Source: CAVZZV01 sp963779845
Lineage (GTDB): Bacteria > Bacteroidota > Bacteroidia > Bacteroidales > GCA-2748055
DNA length: 64,000 bases
NCBI GenBank assembly: GCA_963779845.1
Contig: CAVZZV010000006.1
Coordinates: forward strand, 248,001 to 312,000
Reading direction: 5' to 3'
Shown in pieces: positions 19,312 through 27,857 of this stretch; positions within the stretch are counted from its first letter, which is position 1, and each line of letters opens with the position of its first letter. Position numbers and translations under genes: made by a program. The notes beneath the pieces are model-generated. The model saw only the letters and a list, made by a program, of their open reading frames with translations. It was not told the DNA's origin and ran no database searches.

Positions 19312-21297
19312 ATGATTAGAAGAATTTAATTTTCATTGTTTGTATTGCTTTCCCTTTCTTTTCATGGAGTTCAGGCCCAGGATTATAAAGATGAGGTATT
19401 GCTCACCATCGATGGCAACGACATTACCGCCGGAGAGTTTGAAAGAATTTACCGCAAAAACAATAACGAAATCGATTCCGCAAAAACAAACCATCGATGA
19501 ATATCTCGAAATGTTCATCAATTTCAAGTTAAAGGTTACAGAGGCAGAAAACCTTGGAATGGACACGACGCAATCTTTCCTGAAGGAATATCAGCTCTTA
19601 TCGTGATCAACTGGCCCAACCTTATCTTACAGACCCGGAGGCTTTGGACCACTTTGCCAAACAAGCTTATGAGAGGATGAAAAAAGAGATCCATGCCAGC
19701 CATATCATGGTGCGACTAGATCCGAAGGCAGACCCTGAAGATACCCTTTATGCCTGGAATAAGGCAATGGAAATACGCAAAAAACTTCTCAAGGGAGAGG
19801 ATTTTGAAAAAGTAGCCCGGGCTACCTCTGATGACCCTTCCGTAAAAAACAATGGTGGAGACCTTGGCTGGTTTACAGTATTTCAAGATGGTACTTCCTT
19901 TTGAGGATGCAGCTTACACTACACCGGTAGGTGAAGTTTCTATGCCAGTGAGAAGCCAGTTCGGTTATCATATTATCAAAGTGGAAGAGGTCAGACCCTG
20001 CCCGCGGAAGCTTTAAAGCAGCCCATATCTTACATCAGAGTCCCGAAAGTCAATGAGCCAGGAAGAGGCGGAGCAGGCCGCTAAACGAGTTACTGCCATC
20101 TTTGACAGCCTTCAAAACGGAACCGAATGGGGACAAGTGGTTAGAAATAACTCGGACGATAGATCCACTATCGATAAAGAGGGTGAACTGCCCTGGGTAA
20201 CCTCCGGACAGATGATCCCTGAATTTGAAAATGCAGCTTATGCGATCGCAGAGGTAGGCGAAATCCACCCCCCTCTGCAATCTTCTTACGGTTGGCACAT
20301 TATAAAACTACTGGGTAAAAAGGATATTGGCTCTTTCGAGGAAGAAAAACCAAATATCATCCCTCAGTTTTCAAAAGGCCCAAGAGATTTTCTTCAAAAA
20401 GAGGCATTTATTAGTTTTCTTAAAAAAGAGTACCATTACGAATATGTTCAGGGAAGTCTCAATGGGTTTTATCCCTATGTAGACAGTTCCGTGTTTTCCA
20501 ATGAATGGGAAGCTTCATCCATCCCGGAAGAGCTTAAATCCCGGAAATTATTTACCAGTTCGGCTATTAATGGCAGTTACAAAGATTTCGCTGATTTCCT
20601 GGCCAACGACCAATCCAGGGTCGCACCGATGAGCCTTCGGACCTTTGTTGACGAAAAGTTCAAAACCTTCGTGGACCAAAGCCTTTGGAATTATGAAGAC
20701 CGGCAACTGGAAAATAAATACCCGGATTTTGCCCATATTGTGCAGGAATACCATGATGGAATATTACTCTTCGATCTGACGGATAAACTGGTTTGGTCTC
20801 AGGCAGTAAAAGATACGGCGGGACTGGAGAAATATTATTCGCAACATGCAAGTGAGTACAAATGGCCGGAAAGGGCTGAAGCCTATACTGTTATCGTAAA
20901 AGACAGCAGTAAGCTTGCCAAAGCATTAAAACTGACCTCTAAAAAGGCCAGGAAGAAGGATTTCAACCAGGAATACCTGCGTTCCCATTTATGCCCGGAA
21001 GATACCCTTACAAAATGTGTGGAGCTCATTTACGGAAAATATGAGAAAGGAGAAAATGAAGAGGTGGACAAAACCAACTGGAAACCAGGATTAGGCAAAC
21101 CTTTCAAAAAAGAGGGAGAGGATGCCTTTGTTTTCATAATTTCAAAACTTAAACCATCGGTTAAAAAACTTGACGAAACCCGCGGACAGGTAACCGCCGA
21201 TTATCAAAAATTTCTGGAAGACAATTGGATTTCTGATTTACGGGACAAATATGAAGTAAAGGTCAACGAGGATGTCCTTAAAAAAATAAAGCAATAA
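19312..21297 (+). CDS. Parvulin-type (PpiC/SurA-like) peptidyl-prolyl isomerase, 5' third broken by several frameshifts
   Basis: Only the part from about 20053 is in one clean frame (414 residues). Upstream, reading through lesions gives a continuous family member: a signal peptide (core FSLFVLLSLSFHGVQAQ), a SurA_N-like region (LLTIDGNDITAGEFERIYRK), parvulin domain 1 (HASHIMVRLDP ... GGDLGWFTVFQ ... SQFGYHIIKVEE) and parvulin domain 2 (FKAAHILHQSP ... SSYGWHIIKLLGK). Lesions are an in-frame TAA at 19327 and single-base changes near 19484, 19594, 19886, 19998 and 20052. Reconstructed length is about 660 residues. It likely folds outer-membrane proteins in the periplasm. Lesion density suggests poor sequence quality here, though decay cannot be ruled out. 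Confidence 0.8.
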
Positions 21298-22140
21298 ATG
21301 CCACTTAAAACAATCGGCTTTTTAGCGATTCTATCGATCGCCTGCGCCTGCCAACGAAGAGACACTTCAGGCAATGAACAGGCGGTGGCGAGGGTATATA
21401 ATTCCTTGCTCTACCCTTCCGACCTGGCGGGGCAGATCGACCGGGGTTTATCAGACAACGACAGTTCTTTGGTTGCGAAAAGGCTAATTGAAGAATGGGT
21501 CCGAAATAAACTACTGCTAAGAGAAGCTGAAAATGCTTTATCGGAAAATGAAAAATCAATTCAAAAGCAAGTTGATGAATACCGATCTTCACTGCTTATC
21601 TATAAATATAAGCAGGATCTTTTGAGTGCTAATCTTGATACCATGGTATCTGAAGAAGAGATATTGGACTATTATACTGAAAATTCATCCAATTATATTT
21701 CCGATGCCGATCTGATAAGGGTTAACTACGTAAAAGTACCGGTATCCTCAACTGATGTGTCAAGCATCAGAAGATGGTACAGGTCTGAAAAGGAGGATGA
21801 TCTCAGCCAGTTACAAAATTATTGCCTCAGGAAGAATATTGAATGCCTTATTCAGAGTGAATGGGAAAAATTTAGCGAATTCGCCGAAAACACGAATCTG
21901 ACTCCTGAAATGCCAAAACACTACCAGCAAAAAAGCCATATCGAGATTAACAAAGATGGGTATTTCCATTTTATTTATATTATTGAAAAAATTTCTGAAG
22001 GGAACATTTCCCCCTTCGCTCTGGTGAAGGATGATATTCATAGTGTAATTATGAACAAACGGAAGGTTCAGTATATTAAAGACATGGAAAATACTGTTTA
22101 TAAGGAAGGGTTAAGCAGGAACCAGGTAGTCTTTTATTAG
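21298..22140 (+). CDS. SurA-N-like periplasmic lipoprotein without a parvulin domain
   Basis: A 280-residue protein whose ATG directly follows the stop of the preceding isomerase gene (TAAATG). It has a lipoprotein signal with Cys residues at about 16 and 18 (IACACQ). A charged helical SurA_N/trigger-factor-like body follows (KRLIEEWVRNKLLLREAENAL; SEEEILDYYTENSSNYISDADLI). I see no parvulin signature such as the GxxGWF or GxHI motifs. The position between two PpiC genes suggests a chaperone subunit or degenerate isomerase acting on outer-membrane proteins. That role is inferred from context and helical similarity. Confidence 0.7.
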   Translation: MPLKTIGFLAILSIACACQRRDTSGNEQAVARVYNSLLYPSDLAGQIDRGLSDNDSSLVAKRLIEEWVRNKLLLREAENALSENEKSIQKQVDEYRSSLLIYKYKQDLLSANLDTMVSEEEILDYYTENSSNYISDADLIRVNYVKVPVSSTDVSSIRRWYRSEKEDDLSQLQNYCLRKNIECLIQSEWEKFSEFAENTNLTPEMPKHYQQKSHIEINKDGYFHFIYIIEKISEGNISPFALVKDDIHSVIMNKRKVQYIKDMENTVYKEGLSRNQVVFY

Positions 22141-22238
22141 AAAAACTAACATTATTGACAACCGGTAAAACCCTGATAAATCGGCCGGAACGAACCGGGG
22201 AATAGTAGAAAACATATCCATTTTGAAGCTATAATACA

Positions 22239-23597
22239 ATGACTATAAAGAGAAAAATGAATTACTACATAAGAAACCTGATATTGCTGATTGCAATAAA
22301 TATTTTTTCCATAAGCTTGTATTCACAGGCAATGATGATTGACAGGGTTGTTGGAATCGTAGGGGACTTCACCATTCTACAGTCCGATATCGAAACCCAA
22401 TATCTTCAATACCGGGGACAGGGCATTAACATGCCCGATTTCAAATGTATGATCTTCCGAGACATGATCCATCAAAAATTATTTCTAAATCAATCCAAAA
22501 TTGATAGTATAGAAATATCGGAATCGAATGTGGAATTGGAGTTAAACCGCCGGATGCAATATTTTATCAATCAGGTTGGTTCTCAGGAGGAGTTGGAAGA
22601 TTATTTTGGCAAACCGGTGATACAAATAAAAGAGGATTTCAGGGAAGATATCCGGAATATGCTCATTACCCAGACAATGCAGAGGAATATAACTGAGAAT
22701 ATAAAGATTACTCCGTCGGAAGTCAGGAGATTTTTTAATTCGATGCCAAAAGACAGTATCCCTTTTATAGATGCCCAGGTAGAAATCCAGCAAATCCTAC
22801 GTTATCCCCCAATGAATGAAGATGCCATTTTTGAAGTAAAAGAAAGGCTGCTTGACTTGAGAAAAAGGATTCTTGATGGGGACAGTTTTGAAACACTGGC
22901 CATTCTTTATTCGGAAGACCCCGGGTCGGCCGTTGAAGGAGGGGAAATCGGCTACATGGCCAGGGGAGAACTGGATCCGGAATATGCGAAAGCCGCCTTT
23001 AGCCTCAAAATAGGGGGTATTTCGAAAATCGTCGAATCAGAGTTTGGCTTTCATATTATCCAATTGATAAAACGCCGGGACGAGACAGTCAATACCCGGC
23101 ATATCCTAATGAAACCAAAGATTTCGCCGGAATCGCGAAAAGCCGCTATTGACAAGCTCGACAGCATTTTGATTGAAATACGACGCGATAGTATCAATTT
23201 TGAAAAAGCAGCCCTATATTTTTCGGAAGATAAAAATTCAGCCGTGAACCAGGGATTGCTGGTCAATCCGGAAACCAATTCAACCCAGTTCGAACTTACC
23301 AATCTTGATCCTAAAGACTACCTCATTGCAAGGGATCTTAAAATCGGTGAGATTTCCGATCCCTATGAATCTCTCGACGAGAACAAAAAAGTTATATACA
23401 AAATTATTAAGCTCAAATCGAGAACTGATCCACACAAAGCCAATCTGGACCAGGATTATATGCTAATTCAGAATATGGCCCTGGCACAGAAAAACGAAAA
23501 AGTAATCCAGGATTGGCTCAGTGAGAAGGAGAAAGAAACATATATCCACATAGACAAGTCATTTTCAGATTGCAGCATTGATATAAACGGGGAATAA
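22239..23597 (+). CDS. surA: SurA-like peptidyl-prolyl cis-trans isomerase with two parvulin domains
   Basis: A 452-residue periplasmic protein. A signal peptide ends near LYSQA (about residue 31; an ATG at 22257 is an equally good start). It is followed by the SurA N-domain (MIDRVVGIVGDFTILQSDIETQ), parvulin domain 1 (about 178-280: VEIQQILRYPP ... GGEIGYMARGELDPEYAKAAF ... SEFGFHIIQLIKR) and a more divergent domain 2 (TRHILMKPKISPES, about 285-390). This is the closest SurA match of the three chaperone genes. The domain layout matches E. coli SurA, which escorts outer-membrane proteins across the periplasm. It is followed by the OstA-like gene after 23 bases. Confidence 0.88.
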   Translation: MTIKRKMNYYIRNLILLIAINIFSISLYSQAMMIDRVVGIVGDFTILQSDIETQYLQYRGQGINMPDFKCMIFRDMIHQKLFLNQSKIDSIEISESNVELELNRRMQYFINQVGSQEELEDYFGKPVIQIKEDFREDIRNMLITQTMQRNITENIKITPSEVRRFFNSMPKDSIPFIDAQVEIQQILRYPPMNEDAIFEVKERLLDLRKRILDGDSFETLAILYSEDPGSAVEGGEIGYMARGELDPEYAKAAFSLKIGGISKIVESEFGFHIIQLIKRRDETVNTRHILMKPKISPESRKAAIDKLDSILIEIRRDSINFEKAALYFSEDKNSAVNQGLLVNPETNSTQFELTNLDPKDYLIARDLKIGEISDPYESLDENKKVIYKIIKLKSRTDPHKANLDQDYMLIQNMALAQKNEKVIQDWLSEKEKETYIHIDKSFSDCSIDINGE

Positions 23598-23620
23598 CTT
23601 CCACCTCACTCCGGACCCAT

Positions 23621-25207
23621 ATGGATGGTATTCATAAATATTCTGAACTGTTTGCCTTTCAGGCTTGTGGATTCAGTAATAAGCGGTTGGGCAGGGTTTT
23701 TTACATTTTGCTTATAAGCTTATCCTACCTTCTGTTTTTCAGCAGTCACCCGCTATATTCCCAAAAAATAAGGAAAATAGATCTTAATGCAAATTTTATC
23801 GAATTTGACAATGAGCTCGGGAATAATGCAAAACGGCTGATCGGGGATGTGCAGTTTTCACATGAAGGAATACTAATGACCTGCGATAGCGCCTATTTTT
23901 ACTCGGAAGAAAATACCGTGGATGCATACAGCAATGTTCACCTCTGGCAGGGAGATACCCTAGATCTTTATGGGGACTTTCTTAAATACCGGGGAGATAT
24001 CCGGATGGCAAATGTACGGAATAACGTTATTCTTATCGATAAGGAAAGTAAGCTCACTACCGAATATATTGATTATGACTTCTCAAAAGATCTGGCTTTT
24101 TACCTCGGTGGGGGTATCATTGTCAATGGCAACAATACCCTGGAATCAGAACAAGGGTATTATCACTCCAAGCAAAAGCTTTTGTTTTTCAAGGACAGCG
24201 TGGTAGTAATCAATCCTGACTATAAGATGTATTCAGATACACTTAAATACAATACTGTCACCGAAGTTGCTTATTTCCTGGGCCCTACCGATATTATTTC
24301 GGAGGAGAATTTCATTTATTGTGAAAATGGCTGGTACGATACCCGTAACAATATTTCCCAGTTTAACCAAAATGCCTGGCTTGAAAATGAAGGCAAAATT
24401 TTACGCGGCGATAGTTTGTATTATGAAAGGAATGCCGGTATGGGAAAAGCATACAATCATGTTGAGCTTATTGACACTACTAAAAACATAATTTTAAGAG
24501 GAAATTATGCATTGTACTTTGAGGCTTCAGATAACGCATTGCTTACCGATAGTGCATTAATGATTCAGATCGATAACAGCCAGGATTCGATCTTTATTCA
24601 TGCCGATACCCTGAAATCAGTCCCCGATAGCCTTCCCGATTTTAAAACCATCCAGGCCTACAACCATGTGAAAATATATAGTAAGGACCTGCAGGGAAAA
24701 TGTGATTCCCTTGTGTATACCGAAAGTGATTCAGCTTTCAGGTTTTTCGGCGAGCCAGTGATATGGTCGGATGAGAACCAGCTTACCGCAGAACTTGTTG
24801 AAGTTTTTACAAAAAATCAGAAAATCGATCACATTAAAATGAACAATGGGGCTTTCATTATTTCTGAAGAGGACAGCAGTCACTTTAACCAGATAAAAGG
24901 AAGAAACATGACCGGTTATTTTAAAGAGGGTAAATTAAAATATGTGGATGTAAACGGGAATGGTCAAACACTCTATTATGTTCCGGAGGAAGAGACCCTG
25001 ATCGGGGCGAACAAAGCTGAAAGTTCCAGCCTGAAAATTTATCTGGAGGAGAATAAGATTTCAAGAATTAATTTTCTAACAGAACCAGCAGCCGTATATT
25101 ATCCAATCGGACTTCTCTTGCCCAATGATGCCATACTGGCTGATTTCAAATGGCTGGAGGAATACCGTCCGCTAAATATGAAAGATGTGTTCCGATGGAA
25201 AGAATAG
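23621..25207 (+). CDS. OstA-like (LptA/OstA domain) protein
   Basis: A 528-residue protein with an N-terminal membrane segment or signal peptide (about residues 27-47, FYILLISLSYLLFFS). Repeated OstA-type beta units follow: IEFDNELGNNAKRLIGDVQF, ILMTCDSAYFYSEENTVDAY, DTLDLYGDFLKYRGD, GYYHSKQKLLFFKDSVVV, MYSDTLKYNTVTEVAYFLGP and later copies. This is the beta-taco fold that carries lipopolysaccharide in LptA. In Bacteroidota these large OstA-like proteins commonly follow the SurA/PpiC genes. It probably works in outer-membrane lipid or LPS export together with the chaperones upstream; this role is by family analogy. Confidence 0.85.
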   Translation: MDGIHKYSELFAFQACGFSNKRLGRVFYILLISLSYLLFFSSHPLYSQKIRKIDLNANFIEFDNELGNNAKRLIGDVQFSHEGILMTCDSAYFYSEENTVDAYSNVHLWQGDTLDLYGDFLKYRGDIRMANVRNNVILIDKESKLTTEYIDYDFSKDLAFYLGGGIIVNGNNTLESEQGYYHSKQKLLFFKDSVVVINPDYKMYSDTLKYNTVTEVAYFLGPTDIISEENFIYCENGWYDTRNNISQFNQNAWLENEGKILRGDSLYYERNAGMGKAYNHVELIDTTKNIILRGNYALYFEASDNALLTDSALMIQIDNSQDSIFIHADTLKSVPDSLPDFKTIQAYNHVKIYSKDLQGKCDSLVYTESDSAFRFFGEPVIWSDENQLTAELVEVFTKNQKIDHIKMNNGAFIISEEDSSHFNQIKGRNMTGYFKEGKLKYVDVNGNGQTLYYVPEEETLIGANKAESSSLKIYLEENKISRINFLTEPAAVYYPIGLLLPNDAILADFKWLEEYRPLNMKDVFRWKE

Positions 25208-25237
25208 ATGTTCCCCTTTTAGTATTGCTTGAAAAGA

Positions 25238-25459
25238 TCAATATTCATCTTCATTGAAGAAAAAATCGTCCTTGCTGGGATAGTCAGGCCAGATATCCTC
25301 TATACTTTCATATATATCCCCCTCATCTTCAATTTCCTGTAAATTTTCTATTACTTCCAGAGGTGCTCCCGATCTGATCGCGAAGTCGATAAGCTCCTCT
25401 TTCGTGGCTGGCCAGGGAGCGTCCTCAAGTTTTGATGCTAATTCTAAAGTCCAATACAT
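25238..25459 (-). CDS. DUF2795 small protein
   Basis: A 73-residue acidic protein opening MYWTLELASKLEDAPWPATKEELIDFAIRSG. The WPATKEELIDFA section with the following APLEVIENLQ is the DUF2795 helix-turn pattern, and the tail is very acidic (DDFFFNEDEY). It is a conserved small Bacteroidota protein of unknown function. It has a good -7 promoter of its own and lies convergent with the OstA-like gene. Confidence 0.85.
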   Translation of the reverse strand: MYWTLELASKLEDAPWPATKEELIDFAIRSGAPLEVIENLQEIEDEGDIYESIEDIWPDYPSKDDFFFNEDEY

Positions 25460-25509
25460 AATGACAAAAATCTATTTTGCTAAATTTTTGTTTAAATTTT
25501 AAAGTTGCG

Positions 25510-25517
25510 CAAATATA
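25510..25517 (-). promoter_or_regulatory. Promoter -7 element of the DUF2795 gene
   Basis: The minus strand reads TATATTTG followed by CG, an exact TAnnTTTG match, about 50 bases before the ATG at 25459 in the short gap after the adenosyltransferase stop. Confidence 0.45.
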
Positions 25518-25530
25518 AAAACTTTTTTCA

Positions 25531-26079
25531 TTATTTCACCTCTGGTTTCCAAAGAATTTCTTTTAAGCCTAACTCCCTAATTATCAGTCTTGAAAGGACA
25601 AAAAAGTAATCTGAAAGACGGTTGAGGTATGTGATTGTAAGTGGGGCAACGTCAGATTCATTCGCTAACCGGGTAACAACTCTTTCAGCACGGCGGGTGA
25701 TTGTCCTGGCAACATGGCAGTAAGAAGATCCGATATTTCCGCCGGGAAGGACAAACGACTTTAAAGGAAAAAGCTTTTGCTCCATCCTGTCTATTTCATC
25801 CTCCAGCTTTCTGATATCATCTTTTGATATCCCTGGCAGCTCAACCGGATTTTGCTCATCCAATGAAAGTATGGCAGTCAGGGTCATCAACCGGTCCTGA
25901 ATGTGAAAAAGAAATCTCCTCTTATCTTCTCCTTCCACCGAATCGATTAATACAGCGACGAAAGCCATTAACTCATCAACGGTTCCATAGGCCTCGATCC
26001 TGACATGATGTTTAGGGACCCGTCTGCCACCCAGAAGAGAAGTGTTCCCATCATCTCCAAGTTTAGTATAAATTTTCAA
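25531..26079 (-). CDS. PduO-type ATP:cob(I)alamin adenosyltransferase
   Basis: A 182-residue protein with the PduO/MMAB-type signatures: YTKLGDDGNTSLLGGRRVPK at residues 4-23 (ATP-binding), IEAYGTVDELMAFV, FVLPGGNIGSSYCHVARTITRRAERVV (about 108-134) and LNRLSDYFFVLSRL near the C-terminus. It makes adenosylcobalamin from cob(I)alamin and ATP in the cytoplasm. Adenosylcobalamin-dependent enzymes such as methylmalonyl-CoA mutase are common in Bacteroidota, but none lies in this window. It is separated from the upstream ABC ATPase gene by only 14 bases, so the two may be co-transcribed. Confidence 0.93.
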   Translation of the reverse strand: MKIYTKLGDDGNTSLLGGRRVPKHHVRIEAYGTVDELMAFVAVLIDSVEGEDKRRFLFHIQDRLMTLTAILSLDEQNPVELPGISKDDIRKLEDEIDRMEQKLFPLKSFVLPGGNIGSSYCHVARTITRRAERVVTRLANESDVAPLTITYLNRLSDYFFVLSRLIIRELGLKEILWKPEVK

Positions 26080-26093
26080 TATTTCTTATGGTT

Positions 26094-26807
26094 TCAGCTA
26101 GTAACAAGTGTGGCAATGGGATGTTCATTAACCACATCCGAATCGATCAGGCCATCCTTCAGCCTGATGATGCGATGAGCATGCAGGGCAATTTCCTCTT
26201 CATGCGTAACAAGGATCATGGTATTGCCCCTGCGGTGGATTTCCCCAAAGAGACCCATAATATCTTCAGAGGTTTTTGAATCAAGGTTACCTGTAGGCTC
26301 ATCCGCGAGGATGATGGATGGATCGTTTACCATAGCACGGGCCACAGCGACCCTTTGCCTTTGGCCACCGGACAATTCGTTAGGCCGATGGAGCATTCTG
26401 TCCGTAAGGCTTACGCTTTCAATAACTTCTTTGGCCCGTTGCTCACGAAAAGATTTCGACTTCCCGGCATAAATAAGAGGAAGCATAACATTTTCAAGAG
26501 CTGTATAGCGCGGCAGAAGGTTAAAAGTCTGAAAAATAAAGCCAATTTCATTATTCCGTACATCAGCCAGCTCATTATCATCCATTTTGCTTACATCTGT
26601 ACCATTCAGTATATATTTCCCTTTAGATAGGGTATCCAGACATCCAATGAGGTTCATAAGTGTTGATTTGCCCGAACCGGAGGGCCCCATGATGGCCACA
26701 TACTCATTCTTCATGATGCTTATGGAAATTCCCTGCAGGGCTTTTACCACTATACTTCCGATATAATAATTCTTATGAAGGTTTTCCAGTTGAATAATCG
26801 CTGACAT
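26094..26807 (-). CDS. ABC transporter ATP-binding protein, MacB/LolD-like
   Basis: A 237-residue ATPase of the MacB/LolD/FtsE branch. Walker A GPSGSGKST at about 41-49, Q-loop FIFQTFNLLPRYTALENVMLP, signature LSGGQRQRVAVARA at about 144, Walker B IILADEPTGNLDS at about 167, and the H-loop in LVTHEEE. The GNLDS Walker B extension and the 'TALENVMLPL' stretch are typical of MacB-like exporters that extrude lipoproteins or small molecules. No permease gene lies next to it, so its partner must be elsewhere. Confidence 0.88.
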   Translation of the reverse strand: MSAIIQLENLHKNYYIGSIVVKALQGISISIMKNEYVAIMGPSGSGKSTLMNLIGCLDTLSKGKYILNGTDVSKMDDNELADVRNNEIGFIFQTFNLLPRYTALENVMLPLIYAGKSKSFREQRAKEVIESVSLTDRMLHRPNELSGGQRQRVAVARAMVNDPSIILADEPTGNLDSKTSEDIMGLFGEIHRRGNTMILVTHEEEIALHAHRIIRLKDGLIDSDVVNEHPIATLVTS

Positions 26808-26868
26808 ATTAAAGATTTTAAAAATTATACGAATTTAATTATATATCGGGAAAAAGAAGAGGAAAGCA

Positions 26869-27696
26869 TTAAAAATTAATCCGGTAATGCTGTTTATGCA
26901 TTCCTTTTCGAAAAAAAACCAATCCCATGGAGAACAAATCAATACTTATACTGACATTTTCATCAAGGCATATTTCATTCCATGCCTGCTCCATCTCTTC
27001 CGACCAGTGAATATCATCAAAGACAAGCAGGGAATCCTCCCGGCACAGTCCGGACAGCCTTTGAAAATATCGGATAGTTGGGGCGTATAGATGATTTCCA
27101 TCAATAAATGCCATAAAGGGATGTTTTGGTACATGAAAGGTTTCCAGAAATTTATCGAAATCCATACTCACAAATTTCACGGGTTTCCAGCTCCTGGAAT
27201 TAAATTCCTCTTCTGCGAACTGCACCTTGTCTTCAGAACCTTCCACACTTGTTATTTCGGCCGTGGAGGGTGCATTTCTTAAATAGGCGGTACTTATTCC
27301 AAGCCCCGTTCCAAGTTCGAGAATGGAGGCACAACGAGAATAGCCTACGAGGTGGAACAAGAACTTTCCCACCCGGGGGCTAATCCCGGTTCCTGAGACA
27401 ATATCCCGAACTTTTCTGCGCCCCCCTCTACCACTTACCGGCCCGGCACCATAATTACCCGTTTCTATAAGGTCCCTCCTTCCTCTCAATGACCAGTGCC
27501 AACATTGAACCTCTTTTAAAGCCTTGTCGGGCGAGGAATCCTTAAAAACTTCCCTAAGCAGCTTAAAAACAAAAGGGGAATGGATCCCGAATCCTTTGTA
27601 TGAATAGGCTTTAAGCCGATGAATGAAATATTTATAACTGAGTATCGACAAGCTATATCGGCTGCTTGCCCTGGCATTGGTTTCTGCATTTTTCAC
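26869..27696 (-). CDS. Class I SAM-dependent methyltransferase
   Basis: A 275-residue protein. The glycine-rich SAM-binding motif ILELGTGLGISTAYL is at about 132-146, followed by the acidic motif II end (ITSVEGSED) and MAFIDGNHLYAPTIRYF at about 195, which resembles catechol-O-methyltransferase-like enzymes. An N-terminal helical region (SYKGFGIHSPFVFKLLREVF) is typical of a Bacteroidota subfamily of unknown substrate. A charged, glycine-rich insertion lies at about residues 80-105. The substrate is unknown. It is transcribed away from recG. Confidence 0.75.
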   Translation of the reverse strand: MKNAETNARASSRYSLSILSYKYFIHRLKAYSYKGFGIHSPFVFKLLREVFKDSSPDKALKEVQCWHWSLRGRRDLIETGNYGAGPVSGRGGRRKVRDIVSGTGISPRVGKFLFHLVGYSRCASILELGTGLGISTAYLRNAPSTAEITSVEGSEDKVQFAEEEFNSRSWKPVKFVSMDFDKFLETFHVPKHPFMAFIDGNHLYAPTIRYFQRLSGLCREDSLLVFDDIHWSEEMEQAWNEICLDENVSISIDLFSMGLVFFRKGMHKQHYRINF

Positions 27697-27857
27697 TCTT
27701 TAAAAGTAATTTTTTCTTTTCTTAATACAATAGGGTAAGAAATCAACGTAATTAAATTTCCGGTGCTCTTAGCCTCTCCGCTTAACACAACCCAATTAAA
27801 CAAAATTATAGTAGTCAACCGGGATATTTTTCCCATCTTTATCCTTTCGAAAAATGA

